The notes under the pieces: generated by a model
The model's database searches: none
The model's input: only the letters and a program-made list of their open reading frames with translations
Told to the model about the DNA's origin: nothing
Made by a program: the position numbers and the translations under genes
Assembly (NCBI GenBank): GCA_013001295.1
Contig: JABDMW010000047.1
Coordinates: 124,001 to 188,000 of the forward strand
Direction of reading: 5' to 3'
Origin: Hyphomonadaceae bacterium
GTDB lineage: Bacteria; Pseudomonadota; Alphaproteobacteria; Caulobacterales; Maricaulaceae
DNA: 64,000 bases
In this document: positions 20,084-30,704 of the stretch, in pieces
Layout of the letters: each line of letters opens with the position of its first letter
Numbering within the stretch: position 1 is the stretch's first letter

Positions 20084-23023
20084 ATGACCGACACCAATTC
20101 ATCGCGCGATTATCGCGAGACTTTATTTTTACCAAAGACCGATTTTCCCATGAGAGCCGGACTGCCTAAAAAAGAGCCGGAATGGCTTGAATATTGGAAT
20201 AAGATCGATCTGTATAATGCCTTGCGTAAGCAAAGCGCCGACAAGCCGAGCTACGTTCTGCATGATGGCCCGCCCTATGCCAATGGCCATATTCATATGG
20301 GCACAGCGCTCAACAAAATCGTCAAGGACATGATCACCCGTTCGCATCAGATGATGGGGTATAATTCAAATTATGTGCCGGGGTGGGATTGTCACGGTCT
20401 TCCGATCGAATGGAAGGTGGAAGAAGAATTTCGTTCAAAAGGGCGAAACAAAGATGAAGTTCCCGCGAGCGAGTTTCGTGCACGCTGCCGTGAATACGCC
20501 CAACACTGGCTAGATATCCAGCGGGAAGAGTTCAAGCGTCTGGGCGTGATCGGGGATTGGGATAATCCCTATATGACGATGAAATTTGAATCCGAGGCGA
20601 TCATCTGTAGCGAGCTATTGAAAATCGCCAAATCAGGCCAACTATACCGCGGATCAAAGCCCGTCATGTGGTCTCCGGTTGAGCGCACCGCCTTGGCAGA
20701 AGCCGAAGTGGAATATGCAGACCGACGCGCGACCCAAATCTATGTGAAATTCCCAATCGCTTCATCCAAATCAGATGTGCTTGAAGACGCATTCATCGTG
20801 ATCTGGACGACGACACCTTGGACCATCCCTGCCAATCGGGCGATCAGCTATTCTAATGCCATTGACTACTCGCTTTACGAAGTCACGGAAATGGAAAGCG
20901 AGGAAGAACTCGGGTTTAAGCCTTGGGCGGATCCGGGAGACAAGTTCGTCGTTGCGGATAGCTTGGCGGAAAGCATTATGAAGGCGGCCAAGATCAAAGC
21001 TTGGGACAAGGTCGAAACGGTCAAACCGTCTGAATTGGATATCGTTTGTTCTCACCCGCTTCAAAACATGGAAGAGGCTGACGGTAAGTTTGATTATCCT
21101 GTGCCTTTGTTTGATGGCGATCATGTCACAGCGGAGGCAGGTACCGGATTCGTCCACACGGCACCGAGCCATGGTGATGATGACTATGTGGTTTGGATCA
21201 GCAATCAGATGAAACTGGAAGGAATGGGTATTGACCCGGTTGTGCCCATGACGCTGGATGATGATGGGTGTTACACCGATATCATGCCGGAACGTCTGCA
21301 AGGTCTCGACGTGATCCGGACGAGCGGTAAAAAACGCGGGCAGGATGGCAAGGCCAATCCAGAAGTTTTAAAAGCCTTGATGGAAAGTGGTAATTTACTG
21401 GCCCGCGGCATCACCATGTTGCGGGACGCCCATAGCTGGCGCTCCAAAGCGCCCGTGATCCGCCGGGCCACACCACAATGGTTTGTGTCGATGAGCAAAG
21501 ACGGGCTGCGGGAGAAGGCCTTAAAGGCGATCAAAGAGACCACATGGTTCCCACCGCGCGGGGAAAATCGTTTACGCGCCATGGTCGAAGACCGGCCCGA
21601 CTGGTTGATTTCGCGGCAGCGCAATTGGGGCGTGCCGATCACCTTGATCGTTGAAGACAAAACCGGACGTTTGCATACGGAACTTCCCGAAGCGGACGCG
21701 ATCAATGCCCGTATCCTGGACGCGGTCAATAAAACCGGCGTTGATGGCTGGTTCGACACATCAATTGAAGATTTAATGGGTGATGTATCCAGCAAAGGCT
21801 GGACCAAGGTCACAGATATTCTTGACGTCTGGTTTGATTCCGGCTGTACGCATGCGTTTTGCTTGGAGCCACGTGAAGATCTGCCATGGCCTGCCGACAT
21901 TTATATGGAAGGCACGGACCAGCATCGCGGCTGGTTCCAGAGCTCATTGCTTGAATCTTGCGCAACGCGCGGACGTGCGCCTTACAAGAGCGTGCTGACT
22001 CACGGCTTTGTTATGGCGGACGATGGCCGCAAAATGAGTAAATCTATTGGAAATACGGTTGATCCGGCTCAAATCACCAAACAATTCGGCGCCGACATTA
22101 TGCGCCTCTGGGTGGCCAGTTCCGACTTCACCGAAGATTTGCGGATTGGCGATGAGATCATCAAAACCAGTGTCGATGCCTACCGCAAACTGCGCAATAC
22201 GTTGCGTTATATGATCGGGGCTTTGGACGGGTATGATAGTGAAGATGCGGTTGAATATGCCGATATGCCATCTTTGGAGAAATGGGTCTTGCACCGGTTG
22301 ACCGAGTTGGATGTACAGGTACGCAAATCGCTTAAAGAGCATGACTATAAACGTGTGTTTTCGACCCTGTTTAATTTCTGCACCAATGATCTCTCGGCAT
22401 TCTATTTCGATATCCGCAAGGACGCACTATATTGTGATCCGCTGGGCAGTGCCCGCCGTCGCGCCTGCCGCACGGTCATGGATCAATTGTTTAACCGCCT
22501 GACCTTGTGGCTGGCGCCGATCCTATGCTTCACCATGGAAGAGGTCTGGCATGCGCGCTTTGGCGACAGCAAAGGCAGCGTGCATATGCAGGAATTCGCC
22601 GACACACCGGACAGCTGGAAAGACGAGTCGCTTGCGACTAATATGAAGCGTGTACAAAGTTTACGCGATGAAATCACAGCTGAAATCGAGCCCTTACGCG
22701 CCGACGGTAAAATCCGCTCATCCTTGGAAGCGCAAGTCATCGTCGCTCGGAACGATGCCGATCTTGCTGCCGCAATTGAAGGCTTCGGATTGCTGTCAGA
22801 ACCTTCAAACGAAGACCCGAGCGATACATTCGCGGACTATTTAATCGTCAGCGAGGCGTCTTTCGACAAAGGTGCGGATAAACTCGGTATTTCAGTTCTC
22901 AGTTCTGATGCGGCTTTCGCCAAATGCGAACGGTCCTGGAAGTATTTCAGACCGGCCAAAGGCGCAACCATCACCCCGCGCGATTCTTATGCGGTTCAAG
23001 AGTGGGATGCCGCCAATGGCTAA
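20084..23023 (+). CDS. ileS: Isoleucyl-tRNA synthetase
   Basis: 979 residues, full-length class I synthetase. The HIGH-type motif is GPPYANGHIHMG at about residues 63-74, the KMSKS loop is DDGRKMSKSIGN at about 646-657, and a CP1 editing domain lies between (GTGFVHTAPSHGDDD). It charges tRNA-Ile. It is followed by lspA with an 8-bp overlap, a linkage also common in other bacteria. Confidence 0.98.
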   Translation: MTDTNSSRDYRETLFLPKTDFPMRAGLPKKEPEWLEYWNKIDLYNALRKQSADKPSYVLHDGPPYANGHIHMGTALNKIVKDMITRSHQMMGYNSNYVPGWDCHGLPIEWKVEEEFRSKGRNKDEVPASEFRARCREYAQHWLDIQREEFKRLGVIGDWDNPYMTMKFESEAIICSELLKIAKSGQLYRGSKPVMWSPVERTALAEAEVEYADRRATQIYVKFPIASSKSDVLEDAFIVIWTTTPWTIPANRAISYSNAIDYSLYEVTEMESEEELGFKPWADPGDKFVVADSLAESIMKAAKIKAWDKVETVKPSELDIVCSHPLQNMEEADGKFDYPVPLFDGDHVTAEAGTGFVHTAPSHGDDDYVVWISNQMKLEGMGIDPVVPMTLDDDGCYTDIMPERLQGLDVIRTSGKKRGQDGKANPEVLKALMESGNLLARGITMLRDAHSWRSKAPVIRRATPQWFVSMSKDGLREKALKAIKETTWFPPRGENRLRAMVEDRPDWLISRQRNWGVPITLIVEDKTGRLHTELPEADAINARILDAVNKTGVDGWFDTSIEDLMGDVSSKGWTKVTDILDVWFDSGCTHAFCLEPREDLPWPADIYMEGTDQHRGWFQSSLLESCATRGRAPYKSVLTHGFVMADDGRKMSKSIGNTVDPAQITKQFGADIMRLWVASSDFTEDLRIGDEIIKTSVDAYRKLRNTLRYMIGALDGYDSEDAVEYADMPSLEKWVLHRLTELDVQVRKSLKEHDYKRVFSTLFNFCTNDLSAFYFDIRKDALYCDPLGSARRRACRTVMDQLFNRLTLWLAPILCFTMEEVWHARFGDSKGSVHMQEFADTPDSWKDESLATNMKRVQSLRDEITAEIEPLRADGKIRSSLEAQVIVARNDADLAAAIEGFGLLSEPSNEDPSDTFADYLIVSEASFDKGADKLGISVLSSDAAFAKCERSWKYFRPAKGATITPRDSYAVQEWDAANG

Positions 23024-23591
23024 GCTCCGCAAAGGATTGTGGATATGGGCCGGATTGATCCCGGCCTTGATTGTCGGCTTTGACCAGCTCACAAAAATAT
23101 GGGCGATCAAAAAGTTTAATGTGCCGGTGAATGTATGTGAACTCGGCGATCCGCGCGTCCCGACCATTGAGTTTAGCCCGATCTTTGATTTGTCACTTGT
23201 CTGTAACCGGGGTGTTAGCTTTGGCTTGTTTTCAAATTCACCCGAACTTTCCCGCGTTGTTTTCACAATATTCGCGGTTCTTATGTCGGGCTTTTTGATC
23301 ACCTGGCTCAATAAGGAAAAAGACAAGCTGTTATCGTTTTCAATCGCGCTGATCATTGGCGGGGCGATCGGAAATGCCATTGACCGGGCCTTGTTTGGCG
23401 CCGTGACTGATTTTATCGACACGAGCGATTTCGTGCGTATTGGAGAATATGCCTTTAAATGGGTGTTCAATGTGGCCGACAGCGCCATTACAATTGGGGT
23501 AATTGGCTTGTTGATCAGCATGTTTATTCAAGGTCGTCAGGAGAAAGCCGCGGCGAACGCGGCTAAAGATATCGTGAAAAATTCGCAGTAG
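23016..23591 (+). CDS. lspA: Lipoprotein signal peptidase (signal peptidase II)
   Basis: 191 residues from the ATG at 23016. The frame is open upstream only because it lies within ileS, and homology starts at MAKLRKGLWIW. Four TM segments and both catalytic aspartate motifs are present: NAIDRALFGAVTDFID and FNVADSAITIG. It cleaves prolipoproteins such as the BamF-like protein encoded next. It overlaps ileS by 8 bp. Confidence 0.96.
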   Translation: MAKLRKGLWIWAGLIPALIVGFDQLTKIWAIKKFNVPVNVCELGDPRVPTIEFSPIFDLSLVCNRGVSFGLFSNSPELSRVVFTIFAVLMSGFLITWLNKEKDKLLSFSIALIIGGAIGNAIDRALFGAVTDFIDTSDFVRIGEYAFKWVFNVADSAITIGVIGLLISMFIQGRQEKAAANAAKDIVKNSQ

Positions 23592-23662
23592 ATCACCATA
23601 AGTTAACTTGGCTTAGCCGCTGGAATTGGCTAAACAGCACGAAACAAGATTAGGAATCGATT

Positions 23663-24199
23663 ATGTCAAATCGCATCGCTCTTATTACCGCCTTAGCGGC
23701 CAGTGCTTTGATCACCAGCGGATGCGCGTCTGCAACGCGTGCGCTGGGTGTGACCAAGAACGCTCCGAATGAGTTCAATATTCTGACAAAAGCGCCACTT
23801 ATTGTGCCGCCCGAGTATAATCTGCGGCCACCACGCGCGGGCGAGATCAATGTCGAAGAAAAATATGCGACCGCCGAAGCACGTAAAGCGCTGATCGGGG
23901 ATATAGACCCGGCTGAACCGTCCCAAGGCGAGGCAGTTTTGATGGCAAAAGCAGGCGGCGCTCAAGCGGACCCGGCTGTTCGAGTGATCATTGATGGTCA
24001 AAACTCGGTTGAACGCAAAAGCCGTGGTTTCGCAGATCGCGTCCTGTTCTGGAATAATGGATCAGCCAATAAGCCGGACGGAACACCTTTGGACCCTGAT
24101 TCAGAAGCCCGTCGCCAAAAAGCTATCCAAGCCGCGACAGGTGGAGCGCCGGTCGAGATCAACCGTCGTCCCGGTGGTGCTAAATTACCCGGACTCTAG
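23663..24199 (+). CDS. BamF/DUF3035 family outer-membrane lipoprotein
   Basis: 178 residues. Lipoprotein signal peptide with lipobox ITSGC (Cys at about 21), then APNEFNILTKAPLIVPPEYN LRPP-type sequence, the hallmark of DUF3035. In Caulobacter this family is a subunit (BamF) of the beta-barrel assembly machine. The low-complexity, proline/alanine-rich mature part fits a peripheral lipoprotein. It lies 71 bp after lspA, as in many alphaproteobacteria. Confidence 0.87.
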   Translation: MSNRIALITALAASALITSGCASATRALGVTKNAPNEFNILTKAPLIVPPEYNLRPPRAGEINVEEKYATAEARKALIGDIDPAEPSQGEAVLMAKAGGAQADPAVRVIIDGQNSVERKSRGFADRVLFWNNGSANKPDGTPLDPDSEARRQKAIQAATGGAPVEINRRPGGAKLPGL

Positions 24200-24245
24200 G
24201 CCTCCTTCTCTGGTCTCATTCCATAATTAAAGCTAGGGTGCTCCC

Positions 24246-26081
24246 ATGAGCGAGCCCACCATATCGATTCGGCGATTGCCGCAGCATACGATCAACCGTA
24301 TCGCTGCCGGTGAGGTCGTTGAACGCCCGGCCAGCGTCATCAAGGAATTGGTTGAAAATGCCCTCGATGCCGGGGCGCAGCAAATCGATATCCGTCACGA
24401 AAACGGCGGTCGCACGTCCATCACCGTCAGTGACGACGGCAAAGGTATGAACCGGCAAGAGCTGGAGCTCTCGATCGAACGCCACGCCACATCGAAACTC
24501 GGCGGCGGCGAAGATGCGGATATTGATCTCCTGAACATTCATACCATGGGATTCCGGGGCGAAGCTTTACCATCAATCGGATCTGTAGCCCGTCTTAAAA
24601 TCACAACACAGACATTGGACAGCGGTGAAGCGTGGGAGTTGTCCGTAGAGGGTGGTGAAATTTCAAAACCAAGACCGGCCCCGCGCTTTGGCCTGTCCGG
24701 CACGCGGGTCGATGTCAAAGATTTGTTCTATGCCACGCCTGCTCGACTAAAATTTCTCAAAACTGAACGCTCGGAAAGCCTGGCCATTTCCGATATTGTC
24801 AAACGCCTGGCCATGGCCCGGGCTGATGTCGGGTTTTCTCTGCACAATGGCGTGCGCGCCCAACTGAATTTGATCGCTGAAAAAGACAATGAAGATGGGC
24901 GTTTGAAACGGCTCGCCGACATCCTTGGACATGACTTTTCCAACAATGCATTGGCCATTGACGCGGATCGGGAAGGGGTAAAACTGACCGGCTACGCGGG
25001 ACTGCCAACTTATGCACGGGGCAGTTCCACGCATCAATTCCTATTCGTCAATAACCGTCCGGTGCGTGACAAGCTGCTTCACGGTGCCGTACGCGGCGCC
25101 TATCAGGATTTTCTGGCCCGGGGTCGTCATCCCGTGGCTGCGCTGTATCTTGACCTTGATCCTATGTATGTGGATGTCAATGTACACCCGGCAAAATCGG
25201 AAGTACGCTTTCGCGATCCGGCCTCTGTACGCGGCCTTATCGTTGGGGCACTCCGTCATGCGCTGGCCGGTGCAGGTCATCGCGCCAGCACAACTGTATC
25301 TGATTACGCTTTAGGGAAAGTGCAGGCGGGCGGGGCCATGCCGTACCGAACATCATCATTTGGAAATTATCAGACGCCGCACCGTCCTGATCCACAGATG
25401 CAGCCGATGATCGACGGGTTCTCGGCCAAAATCGAAGAGCAGGGGGCACCCTATGATGCGGGGCCACAATTTGAGCCGGCACCGATGGGTGACAACGCCA
25501 ATCGCCCGCTTGGTGCGGCGCGGGCGCAATTGCATGAAACCTATGTTGTGGCACAGACGGCCGACGGTATGGTGATTGTTGACCAGCACGCCGCCCATGA
25601 GCGTCTGGTTTATGAGCGCATGAAAACGGCCATGGCCGACAAAGGGGTTGAACGGCAAGCGCTGCTCATACCTGAAATCGTCGATCTCGGCGAAGAAGAT
25701 GCGGCGCGCATTTTGTCCCGCTCTGAAGAGCTTGAAAAAATGGGTTTGATTGTTGAACCCTTCGGTGTGGGCGCGATCGCGGTACGTGAAACACCATCAT
25801 TGCTTGGCGAAATGAATGTGCAGGGCCTGATCCGCGATCTTGCCGATGATCTCCGCGATTACAATCAAACTCTGTCCCTCAACGAACGGTTCGAAGATGT
25901 GTGCGGCACCATGGCTTGTCATGGATCCGTGCGGGCCGGGCGTCGCCTCAACGGGGAAGAAATGAATGCGCTGTTACGGCAGATGGAAGCCACTCCTCAT
26001 TCCGGCCAATGCAACCATGGCCGCCCCACCTATGTGGAGCTCAAACTGGCCGATATTGAACGGTTATTCGGCAGAAGATAA
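24246..26081 (+). CDS. mutL: DNA mismatch repair protein MutL
   Basis: 611 residues. The N-terminal GHKL ATPase shows [29 protein letters not shown] and [12 protein letters not shown]. The C-terminal dimerisation domain has [12 protein letters not shown], matching the endonuclease motif DQHA-x2-E-x4-E, and QCNHGRPT. The nicking activity expected from this motif fits the absence of MutH in alphaproteobacteria. Its 3' end overlaps the convergent rsmD by 18 bp. Confidence 0.97.
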   Translation: MSEPTISIRRLPQHTINRIAAGEVVERPASVIKELVENALDAGAQQIDIRHENGGRTSITVSDDGKGMNRQELELSIERHATSKLGGGEDADIDLLNIHTMGFRGEALPSIGSVARLKITTQTLDSGEAWELSVEGGEISKPRPAPRFGLSGTRVDVKDLFYATPARLKFLKTERSESLAISDIVKRLAMARADVGFSLHNGVRAQLNLIAEKDNEDGRLKRLADILGHDFSNNALAIDADREGVKLTGYAGLPTYARGSSTHQFLFVNNRPVRDKLLHGAVRGAYQDFLARGRHPVAALYLDLDPMYVDVNVHPAKSEVRFRDPASVRGLIVGALRHALAGAGHRASTTVSDYALGKVQAGGAMPYRTSSFGNYQTPHRPDPQMQPMIDGFSAKIEEQGAPYDAGPQFEPAPMGDNANRPLGAARAQLHETYVVAQTADGMVIVDQHAAHERLVYERMKTAMADKGVERQALLIPEIVDLGEEDAARILSRSEELEKMGLIVEPFGVGAIAVRETPSLLGEMNVQGLIRDLADDLRDYNQTLSLNERFEDVCGTMACHGSVRAGRRLNGEEMNALLRQMEATPHSGQCNHGRPTYVELKLADIERLFGRR

Positions 26082-26645
26082 TTTTGGCGCTAATCCCATA
26101 AATACTACCTTCGCCGCGCCCCATATGCGGGTATCGTGCACAGTGAAGCGTTTCAGGTTCGGTTCTTCGTCCTTGCTCATTTCATAGACAATTACCGCGT
26201 CGTCCGAAATCAGGTTCTGGCTTTGCAGTTTACGTAAAACCGGAGAGGCAAGGCCCTTATTGTAGGGCGGGTCCAGGAAAATATGGGTGAACGGTCCTCG
26301 CATATTCGACGGTTCGACGCGCAACCGCGTTGCATCGCGGCGATGCACGCGCGTGACACCGCCCAGACCCATCGTATCGACATTTTCCCGAATGGCGGCG
26401 CGGGCCTTGGGTTCGGTCTCTACGAATAGACAAAACGCTGCGCCGCGGGATATAGCTTCGATGCCGAGCGCGCCGGACCCGGCAAAAATATCGATGATGC
26501 GCGCATCTTCAAGCGGCGGCGACCAGTCTGCATGGGTCAGGATATTGAAAATACTTTCCCGGGCCTGATTTGACGTCGGGCGTGTATTCTGACCGGACGG
26601 CGCTGCAATCTTTCGCCCTTTGAGATGTCCACCTACGACCTTCAT
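26064..26645 (-). CDS. rsmD: 16S rRNA (guanine966-N2)-methyltransferase RsmD
   Basis: 193 residues from the ATG at 26645. The frame is open 16 codons further up, but that part lies in the intergenic repeat at 26663-26770, so it is not coding. Signatures: [16 protein letters not shown] at the start, [19 protein letters not shown] (SAM site) and [10 protein letters not shown] (catalytic NPPY-type motif). It methylates G966 of 16S rRNA. It converges on mutL. Confidence 0.95.
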   Translation of the reverse strand: MKVVGGHLKGRKIAAPSGQNTRPTSNQARESIFNILTHADWSPPLEDARIIDIFAGSGALGIEAISRGAAFCLFVETEPKARAAIRENVDTMGLGGVTRVHRRDATRLRVEPSNMRGPFTHIFLDPPYNKGLASPVLRKLQSQNLISDDAVIVYEMSKDEEPNLKRFTVHDTRIWGAAKVVFMGLAPKLSSAE

Positions 26646-26662
26646 TGAGAACCACCTCTCGT

Positions 26663-26770
26663 CGTCATTACCGGACTTGTTCCGGTAATCCAACTCTGTG
26701 CCTTTCCGACTCCCAACACGCGTCTATTAAACGCAAGAGTTGGATTACCCCCACAAGGGGGGTAATGACG
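26663..26770. repeat. Double-hairpin intergenic repeat, element A
   Basis: 108 bp with overall dyad symmetry. The left arm CGTCATTACCGG..CCGGTAATCCAACTCTG and the right arm AGAGTTGGATTACC..GGTAATGACG are inverted copies, and each arm is itself a hairpin. It fills the gap between rsmD and the RluB-type gene. It belongs to the same family as the elements near 48.9, 52.2 and 52.4 kb. Confidence 0.88.
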
Positions 26771-26799
26771 GTAAGGAGGTATGTGTAAGTAGAAAGCCA

Positions 26800-27783
26800 T
26801 TACTTTCGCGTTTTTGTTCGTTTGGGGAACTTCTTTTTGGGTTTGCCTTTACCAAATATCTCCCGGCTTTTTTCTTTGCCGTATTTGGCATTGTTCTGCT
26901 TTGGCTTCGGTTTTGCTATCGTTATCGGTTTGCCATTGGGTTTACGTACCTGTTTCGTGCTGCGCTTGCCTTTAAAGGGCTTCTTACCCGGCTTGGCTGT
27001 TATCTGGCCTTCCGGACGGGTTTTGGGAATTTCGACCAGATGACCGACCTGATCACGTAGGATGCGGTTCGGCACTTCTTCAATACCGCCTTTCAAAAGG
27101 TCACCTAATTGAAATGGGCCATAAGACAAACGGATCAAGCGGTTGACTTTGAGGTTGAGGGTTTCCAAAGCCCGCCGCACTTCGCGGTTCTTGCCTTCAC
27201 GTATCGTGACGCTGATCCAGGCATTGTCGCCTTGTTGTTTGTCGAGCTTGGCTTCGATCGGTCCGGTCGGAATGCCGTCAATATCGACACCCTTCATGAG
27301 CTTATCCAGCGCGTATTGATCGGTCTTGCCCCAGGCCCGGGCCCGGTAACGTCTTGCCCATCCGGTGGACGGCAATTCGAGCATCCGTGCTAATTCGCCG
27401 TCATTGGTCAACAACAGAAGGCCTTCGGATGTCATATCCAATCGTCCCACCGAGATTACGCGCGGCAGGTCTTCCGGCAGGTTTTCAAATACCGTCGGAC
27501 GACCGCCCGGGTCTCTATGGGTTGTCAACAAACCGTCCGGTTTGTGATAGCGCCACAGACGAGGCGGCATCTTGCCGCCAATGCCGGCCCCATCTACTGT
27601 AATCTTGTCTTTGGGTGTGACCAGGAAGGCTGGCGTGTCGAGCCGTTTACCATTGACCGCGACCCTTCCGGCCTCAATCATGCGCTCGGCTTCGCGACGC
27701 GATGCCACACCAGCACGCGCCATGGCTTTGGCGATGCGTTCGCCTTTTGGGGCGTCTTTTTTATCGTCAGGCTTGGATGCCAC
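26800..27783 (-). CDS. RluB-type pseudouridine synthase with long basic tail
   Basis: 327 residues, GTG start. An S4 RNA-binding domain (MARAGVASRREAERMI, residues about 18-60) is followed by the RsuA/RluB catalytic domain with VGRLDMTSEGLLLLTND (catalytic Asp) and KNREVRRALE. The final 80 residues are strongly Lys/Arg-rich, probably an unstructured RNA-binding tail. The most likely role is 23S rRNA U2605 modification (RluB), but RluE/RluF/RsuA relatives cannot be excluded. Confidence 0.9.
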   Translation of the reverse strand: MASKPDDKKDAPKGERIAKAMARAGVASRREAERMIEAGRVAVNGKRLDTPAFLVTPKDKITVDGAGIGGKMPPRLWRYHKPDGLLTTHRDPGGRPTVFENLPEDLPRVISVGRLDMTSEGLLLLTNDGELARMLELPSTGWARRYRARAWGKTDQYALDKLMKGVDIDGIPTGPIEAKLDKQQGDNAWISVTIREGKNREVRRALETLNLKVNRLIRLSYGPFQLGDLLKGGIEEVPNRILRDQVGHLVEIPKTRPEGQITAKPGKKPFKGKRSTKQVRKPNGKPITIAKPKPKQNNAKYGKEKSREIFGKGKPKKKFPKRTKTRK

Positions 27784-27818
27784 TTGATTTTGTCCTCGAT
27801 ACGCGAAACACAGAGAGA

Positions 27819-28292
27819 ATGAGCTCTGTCGAAAATGATGAGCGCTTTATGCGCCAATGTGTTGCCGAAGCGCAAGCAGCAAGTGCACGGGGCGAAGTGC
27901 CGATTGGCGCTGTCCTCGTTGACCCGAATTCCGGAGATATCATTGCCAAGGCTGGAAATGCGCCAATCGGTATTTGTGACCCGACTGCCCATGCTGAAAT
28001 CCTGGCGCTGCGTGACGGGGCTTACAAGCAAGAGAATTACCGTCTGAGTGGGCTAACGCTCTATGTGACGCTGGAACCGTGCGCGATGTGTGCCGGGGCG
28101 ATATCCCATGCCCGTATCGGGCGACTTGTCTATGGAGCGTCCGATCCAAAGGGCGGTGCCGTCGAAAACGGCGTGCAGTTTTTTGACAGTCCCACTTGCC
28201 ATGCCAGACCTGACATTACGAGCGGCATTCTTGCTGATGAATGCGGGCAATTGCTTAAGGATTTTTTCAAGGCCCGCCGTACAAAGCGATGA
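27819..28292 (+). CDS. tadA: tRNA-specific adenosine deaminase TadA
   Basis: 157 residues from the ATG at 27819. The frame is open into the divergent RluB gene, but homology starts near residue 8. Zinc-deaminase motifs are PTAHAEILALRDG (His ligand and catalytic Glu) and EPCAMCAGAISHARI (two Cys ligands). It converts A34 to inosine in tRNA-Arg. Its stop overlaps the next start (ATGA), so the DMT transporter is co-translated. Confidence 0.95.
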   Translation: MSSVENDERFMRQCVAEAQAASARGEVPIGAVLVDPNSGDIIAKAGNAPIGICDPTAHAEILALRDGAYKQENYRLSGLTLYVTLEPCAMCAGAISHARIGRLVYGASDPKGGAVENGVQFFDSPTCHARPDITSGILADECGQLLKDFFKARRTKR

Positions 28293-29317
28293 AATTCAGC
28301 AACCAGAATATTCGCGCCATGCAGGCTGCCCCGCTGGTCAACCCCGAACCTCCGACATTTACCCCCCGACAACGGGGATGGGGCTATTTCATGGCGGCCC
28401 TTGGAGCGGTGTTATTCTCCCTGAAAGCGATTTTTATCAAACTCGCTTATCAGCCCACCGGAGGGTTGGTCGAAAACCAACTCGACGTCATCACCTTAAT
28501 GGCTTTGCGTATGGGATTTTCAATTCCGGTATACTTCATCATCGGGTTTTGGGTCGTGCGCCAACGCCGCCGCCAAGGAAAACCGTTGCCGAAACTCGGC
28601 ACATTGTTGAAGGCCGGGTCAATCGGGTTGATCGGTTATTATATATGTCCATATCTCGACTTCGCCGGGTTGAAACTAATTACAGCCCAGCTTGAACGGC
28701 TCTTACTCTTTACGTATCCGGCATTCGTCTTGATCTTGGGCGCCTTGTTCTTTGGTTTGCGCATTAGCCTCTGGGGCGTGATGTCGATCATCATCGCCTA
28801 TCTGGGGATCGCCGTTGTTTTTGTCGGTGGCGATATTGCCGTTGGAGAAAACGTCCCGCTGGGCTCCATTTTCGTATTGATTTGTGCGTTCTTTTTTGCC
28901 CTGTATCAGCTTTTGGCGAAATCCCGGATCGATGTGGTGGGGGGTGCCCTGTTTACCTGTGTTGCCATGACGATCGCTGCGACAGCCGTACTGGCGCATT
29001 TCCTGGTGACCAATGCTACTGCAGGTACATTGGCGACAGCACTCGATTTACCACCGCGCATTTATATGCTCGGCTTTTCCATCGCATTGTTTTCCACCAT
29101 ACTTCCGTCATTCTTGATTAATATCGCACTCGGGCGTATCGGCGCGCAGGCTGTCGCCATGTTCGGCATGCTAAGCCCGTTGGCCACTATATTTTTCGCA
29201 ATCATTTGGTTGGGTGAGCCTTTCGGCCCGCTTGATGCGCTCGGTACCGGCCTCACTATTTTCGGAATTGGGCTCTATACCTGGATTGATAAACGGTCGA
29301 AGGCTAAGTTTGCTTAA
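28289..29317 (+). CDS. EamA/DMT-superfamily transporter
   Basis: 342 residues. Ten predicted TM segments in two EamA repeats after a hydrophilic N-terminus of about 30 residues. The first repeat begins at RGWGYFMAALGAVLFSLKAI, and the second ends with SPLATIFFAIIWLGEPF, the usual EamA closing motif. Substrate unknown (this superfamily exports amino acids and other metabolites). It overlaps tadA by 4 bp and converges on the serine hydrolase with a 6-bp gap. Confidence 0.9.
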   Translation: MKFSNQNIRAMQAAPLVNPEPPTFTPRQRGWGYFMAALGAVLFSLKAIFIKLAYQPTGGLVENQLDVITLMALRMGFSIPVYFIIGFWVVRQRRRQGKPLPKLGTLLKAGSIGLIGYYICPYLDFAGLKLITAQLERLLLFTYPAFVLILGALFFGLRISLWGVMSIIIAYLGIAVVFVGGDIAVGENVPLGSIFVLICAFFFALYQLLAKSRIDVVGGALFTCVAMTIAATAVLAHFLVTNATAGTLATALDLPPRIYMLGFSIALFSTILPSFLINIALGRIGAQAVAMFGMLSPLATIFFAIIWLGEPFGPLDALGTGLTIFGIGLYTWIDKRSKAKFA

Positions 29318-29323
29318 GCAAAA

Positions 29324-30637
29324 TTATTTCTTCATCAAATAATCGGCGACCGCTTGATAGGCGGGAAGGGACGTCGCGTCGATATGCCGGTTGGTGGCGA
29401 CCGGGTGTGAAGCAAACCGGACAATCACCATTTTGGCGGCAGGATCGATGTAAATGGTCTGGCCATGAATACCGCTCGCGGTAAAAGCACCGTTTTCATT
29501 GTGTGAAATCCACCATTGATTGTGATAGCTATAACCTTTTTTTGAATGATATTTCGCATATTCAAAGTGAGATTGGCTGGCGCCTTTACGGATATCATCG
29601 ACCACGGCTTTGGGCACGATTTGTTGGCCGTTATAGCGCCCGTCATTGCGCATCATTTCACCGAAACGCGCATGATCCCGTAGGGTTGTATTCAGCCCAC
29701 CGGCCGCAAAACCTGTCCCGATGGAATCCACTAGAATGTATGCGTCATGCTCGGTACCGAGCTTTTTCCAAATACGTTCGCTGAGCATTTGTTCGGCAGA
29801 TTCACCGGTCACGCGCTTGATCAACCACCCCAAGATTTCGGTATCGACCGATTGGTACTCAAACTTCTCGCCGTGCTCGCCCTTCTTTTTGACGGTCACG
29901 AGATAATCGTAAAAATTACGCGGGCCCGTATAGTCATGTGCTACAGGAAAAAAACCACCCGCATAGGCAAATTTATAGATATCGGCTTCCGGGTCGGCAT
30001 AGTCCTCGATGAATTCAATGCCAACCGTCATATCCATCAACTGCTGAACTGTGGCATCCCCGAACCCGCTATTTTTGAGTTCTGGAATATAGTGAGTGAT
30101 GAGTTTGCTGGTGTCGACTTTTCCTTCGTGGGCGAGCATGGCGACCATGGTTCCGAAATAGGATTTCGTAACCGAGAAGGACATGTGTGGTTTCTCGGAT
30201 GTAGTTACGCCCAGATATTTTTCGTAAATAATCTTGCCTTTGTGCATGACCAAAATGGAGTCGGTGTAATTGGCAGCCAAAGATTCTTCCCAACTCATCG
30301 GTTCTTCGCTGCCTTGTGGAAAAAATGTCAGGGCATCGATATTTTTATCGAATCGGGGTTTCAGTTTTGAAGGTTTGCCATTGCCGCGCGATATGTTTTT
30401 CGTCGGTACAAATTCACGGAAATGCGAAAACGACCAGCGCGTTTGCGGGAAGGTAAAATAGCTCCCGTCCAAAAACTTGATCGTCTTATCTGCGGGAGGC
30501 GGTGAACCGACCATCCACCCCATTTTAACAGGATCAGAGGCCTTTGCGCTAAGCGGTGTATCCTGAGCTGATGTAGGTGTTGAAAAAAGCGCGCCCATAC
30601 TGATCAGCGCCGCAATTGATAGGAATTTCAGCTTCAT
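29324..30637 (-). CDS. Secreted serine hydrolase, beta-lactamase class C/NylB-like
   Basis: 437 residues from the ATG at 30637, supported by GGGGAG upstream and a clear signal peptide (cleavage near TSAQD). The penicillin-binding-fold active site SVTKS (Ser-x-x-Lys) and the Tyr in EYQSVDTEIL match 6-aminohexanoate-dimer hydrolase (NylB)-type serine hydrolases rather than true AmpC enzymes. It acts in the periplasm or outside. The natural substrate is not known. Confidence 0.88.
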   Translation of the reverse strand: MKLKFLSIAALISMGALFSTPTSAQDTPLSAKASDPVKMGWMVGSPPPADKTIKFLDGSYFTFPQTRWSFSHFREFVPTKNISRGNGKPSKLKPRFDKNIDALTFFPQGSEEPMSWEESLAANYTDSILVMHKGKIIYEKYLGVTTSEKPHMSFSVTKSYFGTMVAMLAHEGKVDTSKLITHYIPELKNSGFGDATVQQLMDMTVGIEFIEDYADPEADIYKFAYAGGFFPVAHDYTGPRNFYDYLVTVKKKGEHGEKFEYQSVDTEILGWLIKRVTGESAEQMLSERIWKKLGTEHDAYILVDSIGTGFAAGGLNTTLRDHARFGEMMRNDGRYNGQQIVPKAVVDDIRKGASQSHFEYAKYHSKKGYSYHNQWWISHNENGAFTASGIHGQTIYIDPAAKMVIVRFASHPVATNRHIDATSLPAYQAVADYLMKK

Positions 30638-30704
30638 TTTAAACTCCCCGTTTTTTGTTAATATGGCGGGCAGGTGTGAAATTGCAATCTGTTTGATAAA
30701 CGAG

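Noticed and set aside
26646-26693. N-terminal extension of rsmD (MDYRNKSGNDDERWFS)
   Set aside because: It is partly translated from the intergenic repeat element A, and homology to RsmD begins at MKVVGG (26645).
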